The translations under genes and the position numbers were made by a program. From Scandinavium manionii (GTDB lineage Bacteria; Pseudomonadota; Gammaproteobacteria; Enterobacterales; Enterobacteriaceae), in NCBI RefSeq assembly GCF_024764775.1, contig NZ_JALIGC010000032.1:62001-126000 (forward strand): a stretch of DNA of 64,000 bases, in the 5' to 3' direction. Under the pieces are notes generated by a model that was not told the DNA's origin, searched no databases, and saw only the letters and a program-made list of their open reading frames with translations. Below are positions 1 through 8,595 of this stretch, in pieces. Each line of letters begins with the position of its first letter. Within the stretch, counting starts at the first letter, position 1.

Positions 1-530
1 TTCGCCGCTGGACACCGCCTGAAATCCGTATTCCGATTTACGTGATGATCATCGCCTCGGTGGTGAGCTCAGTGCAGATGCTGATCAACGCTTACGCATT
101 CGGCCTGTACCAGTCGCTGGGCATTTTCATCCCACTGATTGTGACCAACTGTATTGTCGTTGGCCGCGCCGAAGCCTTCGCGGCAAAGCAAGGTCCGATG
201 CTGTCCGCGCTGGACGGATTCGCCATCGGGATGGGTGCCACCTGCGCGATGTTTGTTCTTGGCTCCATCCGTGAAATTCTCGGCAACGGTACACTCTTTG
301 ACGGCGCAGATGGCCTGCTGGGCAGTTGGGCCAAAGTGCTACGCATTGAAGTGTTCCACACCGATACGCCGTTCCTGCTGGCGATGCTGCCACCGGGTGC
401 GTTTATTGGACTCGGTATGCTGTTGGCAGGGAAATACGTTATCGACCAGCGTATGAAGCAGAAGGCCACAAGTTTGCGTAATCATTGCGAAGTTGTGCCG
501 GACGTCAAAATCACGACAGGGAAAGCCTAA
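1..530 (+). CDS. rsxE: RsxE (RnfE), membrane subunit of the Rsx/Rnf electron transport complex, 5' truncated
   Basis: The open frame runs from the first bases of the window, so only the C-terminal part (about 176 residues) is present. It reads TPPEIRIPIYVMIIASVV and continues with several hydrophobic membrane segments, closely matching E. coli RsxE. The family is an integral inner-membrane subunit of the six-subunit ion-pumping NADH:ferredoxin-type complex that, in E. coli, also keeps SoxR reduced. The GTG at 42 is an internal Val codon, not a start. The cytosolic tail after GKYVIDQRMKQ differs from E. coli and ends KITTGKA. The stop codon overlaps the nth start (TAATG), so the two are translationally coupled, as in E. 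coli. Confidence 0.95.
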   Translation, partial: RRWTPPEIRIPIYVMIIASVVSSVQMLINAYAFGLYQSLGIFIPLIVTNCIVVGRAEAFAAKQGPMLSALDGFAIGMGATCAMFVLGSIREILGNGTLFDGADGLLGSWAKVLRIEVFHTDTPFLLAMLPPGAFIGLGMLLAGKYVIDQRMKQKATSLRNHCEVVPDVKITTGKA

Positions 531-1165
531 TGAATAAAGAGAAGCGTCTTGAGATCCTCCGCCGGTTACGGGACAACGACCCGCACCCGACCACGGAACT
601 TAATTTCACCAGCCCGTTCGAGCTGCTGATTGCGGTGCTGCTTTCCGCGCAGGCGACGGACGTCAGCGTCAATAAGGCCACGGCGAAGCTGTATCCGGTG
701 GCGAACACCCCGGAAGCAATGCTGGCACTTGGCGTTGACGGTGTGAAAGAGTACATCAAGACTATTGGCCTGTTTAACAGCAAGGCCGAGAATGTGATTA
801 AGACCTGCCGCATTCTGATTGAGCAGCACGGCAGCGTGGTGCCGGAGGACCGTGCCGCACTGGAAGCCCTGCCCGGTGTAGGACGCAAAACCGCGAATGT
901 GGTACTGAACACCGCATTTGGCTGGCCAACCATCGCCGTAGACACCCACATCTTCCGCGTCTGCAACCGTACCCACTTCGCGCCTGGCAAAAACGTCGAA
1001 CAGGTAGAAGAGAAACTGCTGAAAGTGGTGCCTGCCGAATTTAAAGTAGACTGCCACCACTGGTTGATTCTACACGGTCGCTATACCTGCATCGCTCGTA
1101 AGCCTCGCTGTGGCTCCTGCCTGATTGAAGACCTGTGCGAATTTAAAGAAAAAGTCGATAGCTGA
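530..1165 (+). CDS. nth: Endonuclease III (DNA glycosylase/AP lyase)
   Basis: This 211-residue protein has the same length as E. coli Nth and is near-identical along its whole length. It removes oxidised pyrimidines in base excision repair and cleaves the AP site by beta-elimination. The helix-hairpin-helix LPGVGRK carries the catalytic Lys120, and Asp138 lies in VDTHIFR. The C-terminal [4Fe-4S] motif C-X6-C-X2-C-X5-C is intact (CIARKPRCGSC..C). The start is the ATG at 530, which overlaps the rsxE stop and gives MNKEKRLEIL; longer upstream frames are not family-like. It is the last gene of the rsx operon. Confidence 0.97.
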   Translation: MNKEKRLEILRRLRDNDPHPTTELNFTSPFELLIAVLLSAQATDVSVNKATAKLYPVANTPEAMLALGVDGVKEYIKTIGLFNSKAENVIKTCRILIEQHGSVVPEDRAALEALPGVGRKTANVVLNTAFGWPTIAVDTHIFRVCNRTHFAPGKNVEQVEEKLLKVVPAEFKVDCHHWLILHGRYTCIARKPRCGSCLIEDLCEFKEKVDS

Positions 1166-1183
1166 TCCTGATCCCGTTTTAAC

Positions 1184-1206
1184 GCCGTGTTGCCACACGG
1201 CTTTCC
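1184..1206 (+). terminator. Probable intrinsic terminator after nth
   Basis: GCCGTGT (1184-1190) pairs with ACACGGC (1195-1201) around a 4-nt loop, followed by a short T-rich tract (TTTCCT). It lies 18 bp after the nth stop. Confidence 0.6.
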
Positions 1207-1749
1207 TGCCTTCTGATTCACTCTCTAGCCAGCCAAAATCTAATGCATGATCCGGTCATTTATCGCTCTGGCAGGTTAATCGTTTTTTTCTCAACTAAAA
1301 TTTCTATACAAATGTGATACAGATCACATCGATAACATCATGTTACATCAATGTTATAAAAATGCTCGCAAGCCTTTGCTGATGAAGTGGTTAACTGTTT
1401 TTTAACCAGACATATCACCACTATTTTTCGGATTAATGGACCATATCACTGGGTGTAAAGCAAAACAGCAGAACATATCGCCTCTCAGGGCGCGGCAGGG
1501 CTATTTTTTAGTGAAAAAATCTGACGGAATCGAAACGGCGATGTTAAACGCTGAATAACATTTAGATGAACGGACGATTATAACGATCTCGTTATGTGTA
1601 ACAGAGTATTACAAACCCCTTGTGTGAACGTTCAGGATAGTGAACATTACCTCCCGTTTTCCCCTCCAAGAATAATTATAAGGCGGATGTCAAAACGAAC
1701 GTCACGCCCACCACCCCCGTTAATATGGGATGTAAAAAAAGAGGTATAT
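1207..1749 (+). other. Long dtpA upstream region
   Basis: About 540 bp without a credible gene. It is AT-rich and holds a near-consensus CRP site (1313-1328), a -10-like TATAAA at 1355-1360, and a long untranslated leader down to the dtpA ribosome site. In E. coli the dtpA/tppB promoter is also distant and responds to OmpR; I could not place OmpR boxes with confidence. An upstream in-frame extension of dtpA to 1594 lacks family similarity and is rejected. Confidence 0.6.
1313..1328. promoter_or_regulatory. Predicted CRP-cAMP binding site upstream of dtpA
   Basis: TGTGATACAGATCACA matches the CRP consensus TGTGA-N6-TCACA in both half-sites, and the A-rich left flank also fits. A -10-like TATAAA lies at 1355-1360, which puts the site centre roughly 45 bp upstream of a possible start point, near class II spacing. 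Activity is inferred. Confidence 0.7.
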
Positions 1750-3261
1750 GTGTCTACTGCAAACAATAAACCAACTGAAGAAAGCGTAAGTCTCAACGCT
1801 TTCAAGCAACCTAAAGCGTTCTATCTCATATTCTCTATCGAACTTTGGGAACGTTTTGGCTATTACGGCCTTCAGGGCATCATGGCCGTCTACCTGGTGA
1901 AACAACTGGGTATGTCCGAATCGGACTCCATTACGCTGTTCTCCTCTTTCAGTGCGCTGGTATATGGTCTGGTCGCTGTCGGCGGCTGGCTGGGCGATAA
2001 AGTTCTGGGGACCAAACGCGTTATCATGCTGGGCGCCATCGTTCTGGCGATCGGTTACGCACTGGTAGCCTTCTCAGGTCATGACGCTGCTGTCGTTTAT
2101 ATGGGTATGGCGACCATCGCGGTCGGTAACGGCCTGTTTAAAGCGAACCCGTCTTCCCTGCTTTCTACCTGCTACGACAAAGAGGATCCGCGTCTGGACG
2201 GTGCATTCACCATGTACTACATGTCCATCAACATCGGTTCCTTCTTCTCTATGTTGGCCACTCCATGGCTGGCGGCGAAATACGGCTGGAGCACTGCGTT
2301 TGCGCTGAGCGTGGTCGGTATGTGTATCACTGTGGTGAACTTCGCGTTCTGCCAGAAATGGGTGAAAAGCTACGGTTCCAAGCCTGACTTTGCGCCAGTA
2401 CACGTCGGTAAACTGCTGGCAACTATCGTCGGTGTTGTGATTCTGGTTGCTATCGCCACCTGGCTGCTGCACAACCAGGGTATCGCACGCTTGGTTCTGG
2501 GCGTTGTTGCTCTGGGTATCATCTGCATCTTCGCGAAAGAAACCTTCGCCATGCAGGGAGCTGCACGTCGTAAGATGCTCGTTGCTTTCATCCTGATGGT
2601 TGAAGCTATCGTGTTCTTCGTGCTGTACAGCCAGATGCCAACGTCTCTGAACTTCTTCGCTATCCGTAACGTTGAGCATTCCATTCTGGGTATCGCGTTT
2701 GAGCCAGAACAGTTCCAGGCACTCAACCCATTCTGGATCATGATTGGTAGCCCAATTCTGGCCGCCATCTACAACAAGATGGGCGACCGTATGCCAATGC
2801 CGAACAAATTTGCCTTCGGTATGGTGCTGTGTTCTCTGGCCTTCCTGGTGCTGCCACTGGGTGCGAAATTCGCATCTGACGCAGGTATCGTCTCTGTAAA
2901 CTGGTTGATTCTGAGCTACGCGCTGCAGTCTATCGGTGAGCTGATGATCTCTGGTCTGGGTCTGGCAATGGTTGCACAGCTGGTTCCACAGCGTCTGATG
3001 GGCTTCATCATGGGTAGCTGGTTCCTGACTACCGCCGGTGCTGCAATCATCGCCGGTAACGTGGCCAACCTGATGGCGGTTCCAGAAAACGTAACCGACC
3101 CTCTGTTGTCCCTGCACGTCTACGGTGATGTGTTCATGAAGATTGGTATCGCCACCGCTGTTATCGCTGTACTGATGATGCTGACCGCACCGAAACTGAA
3201 TCGCATGACTCAGGATGACGAAGCTGATATCGCAAAAGCTCGCGAGACAGCTTCCGCATAA
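1750..3261 (+). CDS. dtpA: Dipeptide/tripeptide:proton symporter DtpA (TppB/YdgR)
   Basis: A 503-residue inner-membrane transporter of the POT/PTR family, nearly identical to E. coli DtpA. It imports di- and tripeptides with protons. The N-terminal family motif ELWERFGYYGLQGIMAVYL (E-x-x-E-R-F-x-Y-Y) is intact, followed by about 14 hydrophobic segments and the GDKVLGTKR loop. The start is the GTG at 1750 (MSTANNKPTEESV), preceded by AGAGG, as in E. coli, which also uses GTG. It is a single-gene unit with its own terminator, and its distant upstream CRP site suggests carbon control. Confidence 0.96.
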   Translation: MSTANNKPTEESVSLNAFKQPKAFYLIFSIELWERFGYYGLQGIMAVYLVKQLGMSESDSITLFSSFSALVYGLVAVGGWLGDKVLGTKRVIMLGAIVLAIGYALVAFSGHDAAVVYMGMATIAVGNGLFKANPSSLLSTCYDKEDPRLDGAFTMYYMSINIGSFFSMLATPWLAAKYGWSTAFALSVVGMCITVVNFAFCQKWVKSYGSKPDFAPVHVGKLLATIVGVVILVAIATWLLHNQGIARLVLGVVALGIICIFAKETFAMQGAARRKMLVAFILMVEAIVFFVLYSQMPTSLNFFAIRNVEHSILGIAFEPEQFQALNPFWIMIGSPILAAIYNKMGDRMPMPNKFAFGMVLCSLAFLVLPLGAKFASDAGIVSVNWLILSYALQSIGELMISGLGLAMVAQLVPQRLMGFIMGSWFLTTAGAAIIAGNVANLMAVPENVTDPLLSLHVYGDVFMKIGIATAVIAVLMMLTAPKLNRMTQDDEADIAKARETASA

Positions 3262-3284
3262 CTTTCCCGGAAAACGAATTAATT

Positions 3285-3316
3285 AAGCCGCTGATACGTT
3301 CAGCGGCTTTTTTTTT
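3285..3316 (+). terminator. Intrinsic terminator of dtpA
   Basis: AAGCCGCTGA (3285-3294) pairs with TCAGCGGCTT (3300-3309), loop TACGT, followed by a run of T residues. Confidence 0.9.
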
Positions 3317-3368
3317 ATCTGCTCGCGCTCTAGGATAAGGAACACATCTGTGTCCAAAGGAGTTCGTC

Positions 3369-3974
3369 ATGAAATTGTTCTACAAACCCGGTGCCTGTTC
3401 CCTTGCTTCCCACATCGCGTTGCAAGAGAGCGGGATGGATTTTTCACTGGTCGGTGTTGATCTCGCGAAAAAGCAGCTGGAAAACGGGGAAGATTATTGG
3501 CAAGTGAACCCAAAAGGCCAGGTGCCCGCTCTGCTTCTGGATGACAATACCCTGCTGACTGAGGGTGTGGCGATTATGCAGTACATCGCCGATACAAAAG
3601 CCGATCGCCAACTGCTGGCCCCGGCAGGTAGCATTGCGCGTTACAGGACTCTGGAATGGCTGAATTACATCGCCACAGAGCTGCACAAGGGCTTTACACC
3701 ACTGTTCCGTCCCGACACTCCGGAAGACTTCAAGCCAACCGTGCGCGCGCTGCTGGAGAAGAAACTGAACTACGTGAATGACGCTCTACGTGATAACGAG
3801 TGGATTTGCGGTAGCCGCTTTACGATTGCCGATGGCTATCTGTTTACCGTTCTGCGCTGGGCGCATGCGGTGAAACTGGATATGAGCGGGCTGAAAAATA
3901 TTGAAGCCTACATGGCGCGGGTGGCGGCCCGTCCAGGCGTGACGGCGGCAATGGAAGCAGAAGGTCTGAGCTAA
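3369..3974 (+). CDS. gstA: Glutathione S-transferase GstA
   Basis: A 201-residue beta-class cytosolic glutathione S-transferase, same length as E. coli GstA. The N-terminal thioredoxin-like domain begins MKLFYKPGACSLASHI with the beta-class cysteine (Cys10), and NPKGQVPAL with the cis-proline follows. The C-terminal helical domain includes ATELHKGFTPLF with the conserved His near 106. It conjugates glutathione to electrophiles and has peroxidase activity in the family. AAAGGAG stands 6 bp before the ATG. In E. coli pdxY follows directly; here the next gene is the convergent tyrS. Confidence 0.95.
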   Translation: MKLFYKPGACSLASHIALQESGMDFSLVGVDLAKKQLENGEDYWQVNPKGQVPALLLDDNTLLTEGVAIMQYIADTKADRQLLAPAGSIARYRTLEWLNYIATELHKGFTPLFRPDTPEDFKPTVRALLEKKLNYVNDALRDNEWICGSRFTIADGYLFTVLRWAHAVKLDMSGLKNIEAYMARVAARPGVTAAMEAEGLS

Positions 3975-4014
3975 CCCGGCGGCGTAAACCTGCCAGAATT
4001 ACAACAGAACACAA

Positions 4015-4041
4015 GCCCGAGAAGCGTTAGCGCCATTGGGT
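4015..4041. repeat. REP-like palindromic element (single, degenerate)
   Basis: CCCGAGAAGCG...CGCCATTGGG forms an imperfect inverted repeat resembling the short intergenic REP-type elements of enteric genomes. It lies in the gstA-tyrS gap, where E. coli has pdxY. Assignment is by general resemblance only. Confidence 0.35.
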
Positions 4042-4075
4042 AAGAAAAAGGCCGCATTCGCGGCCTTTCCTTTAT
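4041..4075 (-). terminator. Intrinsic terminator of tyrS (possibly bidirectional)
   Basis: AAAGGCCGC (4047-4055) pairs with GCGGCCTTT (4060-4068). On the minus strand it is followed by TTTTTCTTA, so it ends tyrS; on the plus strand the T tract is interrupted (TTTCCTTT). Confidence 0.85.
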
Positions 4076-4090
4076 CCTGTCAGCGGGAAT

Positions 4091-5365
4091 TTACTTCCAG
4101 CATACCAGGCAGTAGTTTTTCTTACCGCGACGCAGAAGCGTGTAGCGTCCGAACAGACGATCGCTTTCAGCGAAGGTGTATTCCGGATCAATCTGCTTCT
4201 CGCCGTTGATGGTGACTGCATTAGAGGCGATAGTTTTACGCGCCTGACCGCGGGACGGCTGCAGTTCTGAATCCACCAGCGCCTGGATCAGGTCCGCACC
4301 TTTTTCCATTTCGACCATCGGTACACCATCCTGCGCCAGCTGTTCGAAATCAGCTTCGCTTAACGCGCTCAGAGTGCCATTGAACAGGCTTTCGGTGATG
4401 CGTTTTGCCGCTACCAGGCCTTCTTCACCATGCACCAAGCGGGTCACCTGCTCGGCCAGAACGTACTGGGCGCGCGGAGCTTTGCCACTGTTTTTGTCTT
4501 CTTCTTCCAGCGCATTGATTTCGGCAATGTCCATGAAGGTGAAGAATTTCAGGAAGCGGTAAACGTCCGCATCCGCGGTGTTGATCCAGAACTGGTAGAA
4601 TTTATACGGGCTGGTTTTCTTCGGATCCAGCCAAACAGCACCGCCTTCGGTCTTACCAAATTTGGTGCCGTCTGATTTGGTTATCAGCGGAACGGTCAGG
4701 CCGAACACCTGGTTCTGGTGCAAACGACGAGTCAGGTCGATACCGGAGGTGATGTTGCCCCACTGATCGGAGCCGCCTATCTGCAGCGCCACACCGTGCA
4801 GTTTGTTCAGGCAAGCAAAATCATAACCCTGCAACAGATTGTAGGAGAACTCGGTGAACGAGATACCCTGATCGTCACGATTCAGGCGCTGTTTCACCGC
4901 TTCCTTGTTGATCATCTGGTTCACAGAGAAGTGCTTACCGATGTCACGCAGGAAGGTCAGCACGTTCATGCCGCCGAACCAGTCATAGTTGTTGGCCGCG
5001 ATGGCAGAGTTGCTGCCGCAGTCGAAATCGAGGAACGGGGCTACCTGTTTGCGGATTTTATCCACCCACTCCTGCACGGTATCTTCGGTGTTCAGCTTAC
5101 GTTCGGCCGCTTTAAAGCTTGGATCGCCGATAAGACCGGTTGCTCCGCCCACCAATGCCACTGGCTTATTACCTGCTTCCTGGAAGCGTTTCAGGCATAA
5201 CAGGGGAACGAGATGCCCCAAATGCAAGCTGTCAGCGGTCGGATCGAAGCCGCAATAGAGCGCGATCGGGCCCTGCGCCAGTCGCTCTGCTAACGCTTCC
5301 TCATCCGTCACCTGAGCCACAAGGCCCCGCTCTTGCAATTGTTTAATCAAGTTACTGCTCGCCAT
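4091..5365 (-). CDS. tyrS: Tyrosyl-tRNA synthetase
   Basis: A 424-residue class I aminoacyl-tRNA synthetase, the same length as E. coli TyrS and nearly identical. It charges tRNA-Tyr. The HIGH-like motif is HLGHLVPLL, the KMSKS-like loop is KFGKT, and the C-terminal S4-type RNA-binding domain (SRGQARKTIASNAV) is complete. The start is the ATG at 5365 (MASSNLIKQL). A longer frame to 5437 would add 24 residues unlike the family and is not used. pdxH lies upstream on the same strand. Confidence 0.97.
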   Translation of the reverse strand: MASSNLIKQLQERGLVAQVTDEEALAERLAQGPIALYCGFDPTADSLHLGHLVPLLCLKRFQEAGNKPVALVGGATGLIGDPSFKAAERKLNTEDTVQEWVDKIRKQVAPFLDFDCGSNSAIAANNYDWFGGMNVLTFLRDIGKHFSVNQMINKEAVKQRLNRDDQGISFTEFSYNLLQGYDFACLNKLHGVALQIGGSDQWGNITSGIDLTRRLHQNQVFGLTVPLITKSDGTKFGKTEGGAVWLDPKKTSPYKFYQFWINTADADVYRFLKFFTFMDIAEINALEEEDKNSGKAPRAQYVLAEQVTRLVHGEEGLVAAKRITESLFNGTLSALSEADFEQLAQDGVPMVEMEKGADLIQALVDSELQPSRGQARKTIASNAVTINGEKQIDPEYTFAESDRLFGRYTLLRRGKKNYCLVCWK

Positions 5366-5491
5366 CAAAGTCTCCATGTATAAAACAGACTGCACCTTAG
5401 CCGGTACACGACGTTTCGCCATTTGCGAAAGGTTCATAGAATAAAACGCCAGCCCGTGTTGTGCCAGCGCTTAAAACAACAAAATGCGCGA

Positions 5492-6148
5492 TTACGGCGC
5501 GAGGCGGTCAATTTTCCAGGCGTCGTTTTCACGCTGGTATAAAAAACGATCGTGCAGACGGTGTTCACCACCCTGCCAAAACTCCATCGACTCAATATTG
5601 ATGCGGTAGCCACCCCAGAAACTGGGCAGCGGCACTTCGCCCTGCTGGAACTTCTGTTTGAGCTCGAGGAATTTGCTTTCGAGGATCCCGCGCGCCGAAA
5701 TACGGCTGGACTGTTTGGAGACCCAGGCGCCAATCTGGCTGTCGCGTGGGCGGCTGTGGAAGTATTTCACCACTTCAAGGGTAGAAAGACGCTCGGCTTT
5801 ACCGGTGACCATTACCTGACGCTCCAGCATATGCCACGGGAAAAGCAAGCTGATACGCGGATTCTGCTCCAGCTGGTGCGCCTTCCGGCTACCGAGGTTG
5901 GTATAGAACACCAGCCCTTTTTCGTCATAATGCTTTAACAAAACGATACGCTGATACGGCTGACCGTTTTCGTCCACGGTTGCCACAACCATCGCGGTAG
6001 GATCGGCGAGTCTGGCCTCACAGGCCTGACCCAACCAGCGCTCAAACAGCGCCAGGGGTTCAGCAGGAAGATCGCGACGGCGCAGGCCGCCACGGGTGTA
6101 CTCACGGCGCAGATGCGCGATTTGCTGCAGGGAGTCGTTGTCAGACAT
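5492..6148 (-). CDS. pdxH: Pyridoxine/pyridoxamine 5'-phosphate oxidase
   Basis: A 218-residue FMN enzyme of the same length as E. coli PdxH. It oxidises PNP and PMP to pyridoxal 5'-phosphate with O2 in the B6 biosynthesis and salvage pathway. Recognisable segments are RRDLPAEPLALFERWL, RIVLLKHYDEKGLVFYTN (FMN binding), SRKAHQLEQNP and the C-terminal WQGGEHRLHDRFLY, where the Arg and His contact PLP. It is transcribed toward tyrS. The other B6 gene normally nearby, pdxY, is missing from this locus. Confidence 0.97.
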   Translation of the reverse strand: MSDNDSLQQIAHLRREYTRGGLRRRDLPAEPLALFERWLGQACEARLADPTAMVVATVDENGQPYQRIVLLKHYDEKGLVFYTNLGSRKAHQLEQNPRISLLFPWHMLERQVMVTGKAERLSTLEVVKYFHSRPRDSQIGAWVSKQSSRISARGILESKFLELKQKFQQGEVPLPSFWGGYRINIESMEFWQGGEHRLHDRFLYQRENDAWKIDRLAP

Positions 6149-6205
6149 GGCGTTTAGGATAGTTGTCTTCAGGTGGCGCTATTGTGCGCCGCCATCAGCA
6201 AAATC

Positions 6206-6541
6206 TCAACGCTTCGGGTTTTGTAACTGACAGTTATTCAGCACGATACGGTCACGTTTGTAAACCGTGGCGCCGTCGCCCTTCGACCAGAAGACGTAGA
6301 TGCCGTCGGTGTAACGCGCGCCAGAGGCAGAGATGCCCTGGGTTAACGTTTGCTGCTGATTGTCATAGATGAAATCCACCTGCTGACGGGTGTTATTCAG
6401 GTGAACGGTCAGCGGTTTTTCATCACACTGGTATTGCAGCGTGTCGGTATTCATTCGCTCAACGAACTGGTTGTAGTAGCTACAACCAGAGAGCATCAGG
6501 GGTGCGATCACTGGTACTACAGCGAGAAGAATTTTTTTCAT
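6206..6541 (-). CDS. mliC: Membrane-bound lysozyme inhibitor of c-type lysozyme MliC
   Basis: A 111-residue lipoprotein. The N-terminus is a lipoprotein signal (MKKILLAVV...) with lipobox LSGC, predicted lipidation at Cys20. The mature MliC domain contains YQCDEKPLTV, SGARYTDGIYVFWSKGD and the terminal NNCQLQNPKR, with paired cysteines. The family protects the envelope by inserting into the active site of c-type lysozyme. It lies between pdxH and anmK exactly as in E. coli, where it was called ydhA. Confidence 0.93.
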   Translation of the reverse strand: MKKILLAVVPVIAPLMLSGCSYYNQFVERMNTDTLQYQCDEKPLTVHLNNTRQQVDFIYDNQQQTLTQGISASGARYTDGIYVFWSKGDGATVYKRDRIVLNNCQLQNPKR

Positions 6542-6644
6542 TGGCTTACCTTAAGACTGTCCCGGTCCCGGAGGGCAGATGCCCTCCCTTAACACTTCCA
6601 TTCTATCGGCAACGGACACGTGCCTCAGTAAGTTAACTCTGATT

Positions 6645-7757
6645 CTACACCGGGTTTGCAGGGAAAATAGCCCCTAAAATAGTAGGCTCACTGGCACCAG
6701 TGACCGACGGTAAATTACCCGGCAGCCCTGCAAGGGTACGCCACGCGAGCCATGCGAAGGCCAGACCTTCCATATCGTCTCCGCTGACGCCAGCGTCATC
6801 GGTGGCCGAGACTTCCGTGCCCGGCAGCAGTGCAGCCAGACGCGCCATCAACAGCGGATTACGGCTCCCACCACCGCACACCAGTAGCCGTTCACAGCCG
6901 CCGCTCAGCAACACCTGTTCGCTGATGGTAACTGCTGTTAGTTCGGTCAGCGTGGCCATGACATCTTTCGCCGCCAAACCCGGATACTTCGCCAACTGGC
7001 GTTCCAGCCAGCCATAATTGAAATATTCGCGTCCGGTACTTTTTGGTGCCGGCAGCGCAAACCACGGATCGCTCAGCATTTCCTGCAGTAGTGGCAGGAT
7101 AACTTTGCCGGAATTCGCCCACTCGGCGTTTTTATCGTACGGTTTACCGCACTGACGCCAGATCCACGCGTCCATCAGCATATTGCCCGGCCCGGTGTCG
7201 TGCCCTTTTACCGGCAAACCTGGGCAAAGCATCGACAGATTCGCAATTCCGCCGATGTTCAGCACGATGCGACGCTCATGCGGATTCGCCAGCAGCGCGT
7301 GGTGGAATGCAGGCACCAATGGCGCGCCCTGGCCACCAAGGGCGATATCGCGACGGCGGAAATCACCAATCACCGTCACGCCGGTGCGTGCGGCAATAAT
7401 ATTGTTGTCACCAATTTGCAGCGTATGCGGGGCGTCTCCGTCCGGTTCATGCCAGACGGTCTGGCCATGACAGCCAATGGCGACGATATCACCGGCAGAC
7501 AGTTTTTCCTGCGCCATCAGCGCTAACACCGCATCGGCAAACAGACGCCCCAGGCGTGTATCGAGCTGACCGTACTGCGATAGCGTCAGTTGCTGACCCT
7601 GGCAAATCGCGAGGATATCTTCCTTCAGCGCAATGGGAATGGGATACGACAGGCTGGCCTGCTGTGCCACCATGTTATCGTCCATGGCCGCGAGCACCAC
7701 GTCCACGCCATCAAGGCTAGTGCCCGACATCACACCAATATAGCGACCCGAATTCAT
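6645..7757 (-). CDS. anmK: Anhydro-N-acetylmuramic acid kinase
   Basis: A 370-residue cytosolic kinase close to E. coli AnmK (369). It hydrolyses and phosphorylates 1,6-anhydroMurNAc to MurNAc-6-phosphate in peptidoglycan recycling, feeding MurQ. The ASKHA-type ATPase fold shows GVMSGTSLDGVDVVL (phosphate loop), GCHGQTVWHEP, GDFRRRDIALGGQGAPLVP with the catalytic Asp in GDFRR, and VCGGGSRNPLLM. The start is the ATG at 7757; it diverges from slyB. Confidence 0.96.
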   Translation of the reverse strand: MNSGRYIGVMSGTSLDGVDVVLAAMDDNMVAQQASLSYPIPIALKEDILAICQGQQLTLSQYGQLDTRLGRLFADAVLALMAQEKLSAGDIVAIGCHGQTVWHEPDGDAPHTLQIGDNNIIAARTGVTVIGDFRRRDIALGGQGAPLVPAFHHALLANPHERRIVLNIGGIANLSMLCPGLPVKGHDTGPGNMLMDAWIWRQCGKPYDKNAEWANSGKVILPLLQEMLSDPWFALPAPKSTGREYFNYGWLERQLAKYPGLAAKDVMATLTELTAVTISEQVLLSGGCERLLVCGGGSRNPLLMARLAALLPGTEVSATDDAGVSGDDMEGLAFAWLAWRTLAGLPGNLPSVTGASEPTILGAIFPANPV

Positions 7758-7891
7758 ACGCCTTCCTTAGTTCATGACAGAGAGCCACACTGAAACATAA
7801 AGTCTTTCTTAATACCATGATCCAATAACAAAATTTAACAAACCTGTGCGCGGGCGCGATACGGCCTGAGTCAGAGTGGCAACGTAACGGC

Positions 7892-7926
7892 TGTTTACGC
7901 TTGGTTAAGCACAAAGAGATTACAAT
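7892..7926 (+). promoter_or_regulatory. PhoP box and -10 element of the slyB promoter
   Basis: TGTTTA (7892-7897), five bases, then GGTTAA (7903-7908) fits the PhoP direct repeat (T/G)GTTTA-N5-(T/G)GTTTA with one mismatch. A -10-like TACAAT lies at 7921-7926, 12 bp downstream, the spacing typical of directly PhoP-activated promoters. slyB is a known PhoP target in E. coli and Salmonella. Confidence 0.8.
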
Positions 7927-8033
7927 TTTGAAGAGATCCTCGTAGAACATATGACCCGAGGCGCATAAATGCCATATAATTGCGGTGTAAGGATGCTCTC
8001 AAGAGCGTTTCTTGGTGAACAGGAGATTCATAA

Positions 8034-8501
8034 ATGATGTTACGTGTATTGGCCGTTTCAATGATTGGTTTATCGCTTGCCGGTTGTGTTAATAGCAGCG
8101 GCCTCTCCGGGGACGTTTATTCCGCATCCGAAGCCAAACAGGTTCAGAATGTGACCTACGGGACCATTGTCCACACGCGTCCGGTACAGATCCAGGGTGG
8201 CAACGATTCTAACGTTATCGGCGCAATCGGCGGTGCAGTTCTCGGTGGCTTCCTCGGGAATACCGTCGGCGGCGGTACGGGTCGTTCACTCGCGACCGCA
8301 GCAGGTGCTGTTGCCGGTGGCGTAGCGGGCCAGGGCGTTCAGGGTGCAATGAACAAAACCCAGGGCGTTGAGCTGGAAATCCGCAAAGACGACGGCAACA
8401 CCATTATGGTTGTGCAGAAACAGGGTGATACTCAATTCGTCGCAGGCCAGCGCGTTGTGATGGCCAGCAATGGCAGTCAGGTGACCGTTTCCCCACGCTA
8501 A
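8034..8501 (+). CDS. slyB: Outer membrane lipoprotein SlyB
   Basis: A 155-residue lipoprotein of the same length as E. coli SlyB (Pcp family). The signal ends in the lipobox LAGC (lipidation at Cys18), followed by VNSSGLSGDVYSASEAKQVQ. The middle is a glycine-zipper membrane segment (GAIGGAVLGGFLGNTVGGG), then a small C-terminal domain ending SQVTVSPR. In Gram-negative bacteria SlyB is PhoPQ-induced and stabilises outer-membrane proteins under LPS stress. AGGAG lies 8 bp before the ATG. It diverges from anmK and converges with slyA. Confidence 0.96.
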   Translation: MMLRVLAVSMIGLSLAGCVNSSGLSGDVYSASEAKQVQNVTYGTIVHTRPVQIQGGNDSNVIGAIGGAVLGGFLGNTVGGGTGRSLATAAGAVAGGVAGQGVQGAMNKTQGVELEIRKDDGNTIMVVQKQGDTQFVAGQRVVMASNGSQVTVSPR

Positions 8502-8546
8502 TTATCAGGCCAGCCAGACGTAACCGGACGGTGACCTGGCGGGCAT

Positions 8547-8578
8547 AAAAAAAGGCCCTGATATCAGGGCCTTTTTGT
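8547..8578. terminator. Bidirectional terminator between slyB and slyA
   Basis: AAAAGGCCCTGA and TCAGGGCCTTTT form a long perfect hairpin with A tract on the left and T tract on the right, serving both convergent genes. Confidence 0.9.
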
Positions 8579-8595
8579 CACTATCGGCGCGAAAC

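Noticed and set aside
1594..1749. 52-codon N-terminal extension of dtpA
   Set aside because: It lacks similarity to the family, and the GTG at 1750 has a good ribosome site and the E. coli start sequence.
2074..3117. 347-codon minus-strand ORF across dtpA
   Set aside because: It is the antisense shadow of dtpA, rich in His, Gln and Arg, with no recognisable domain.
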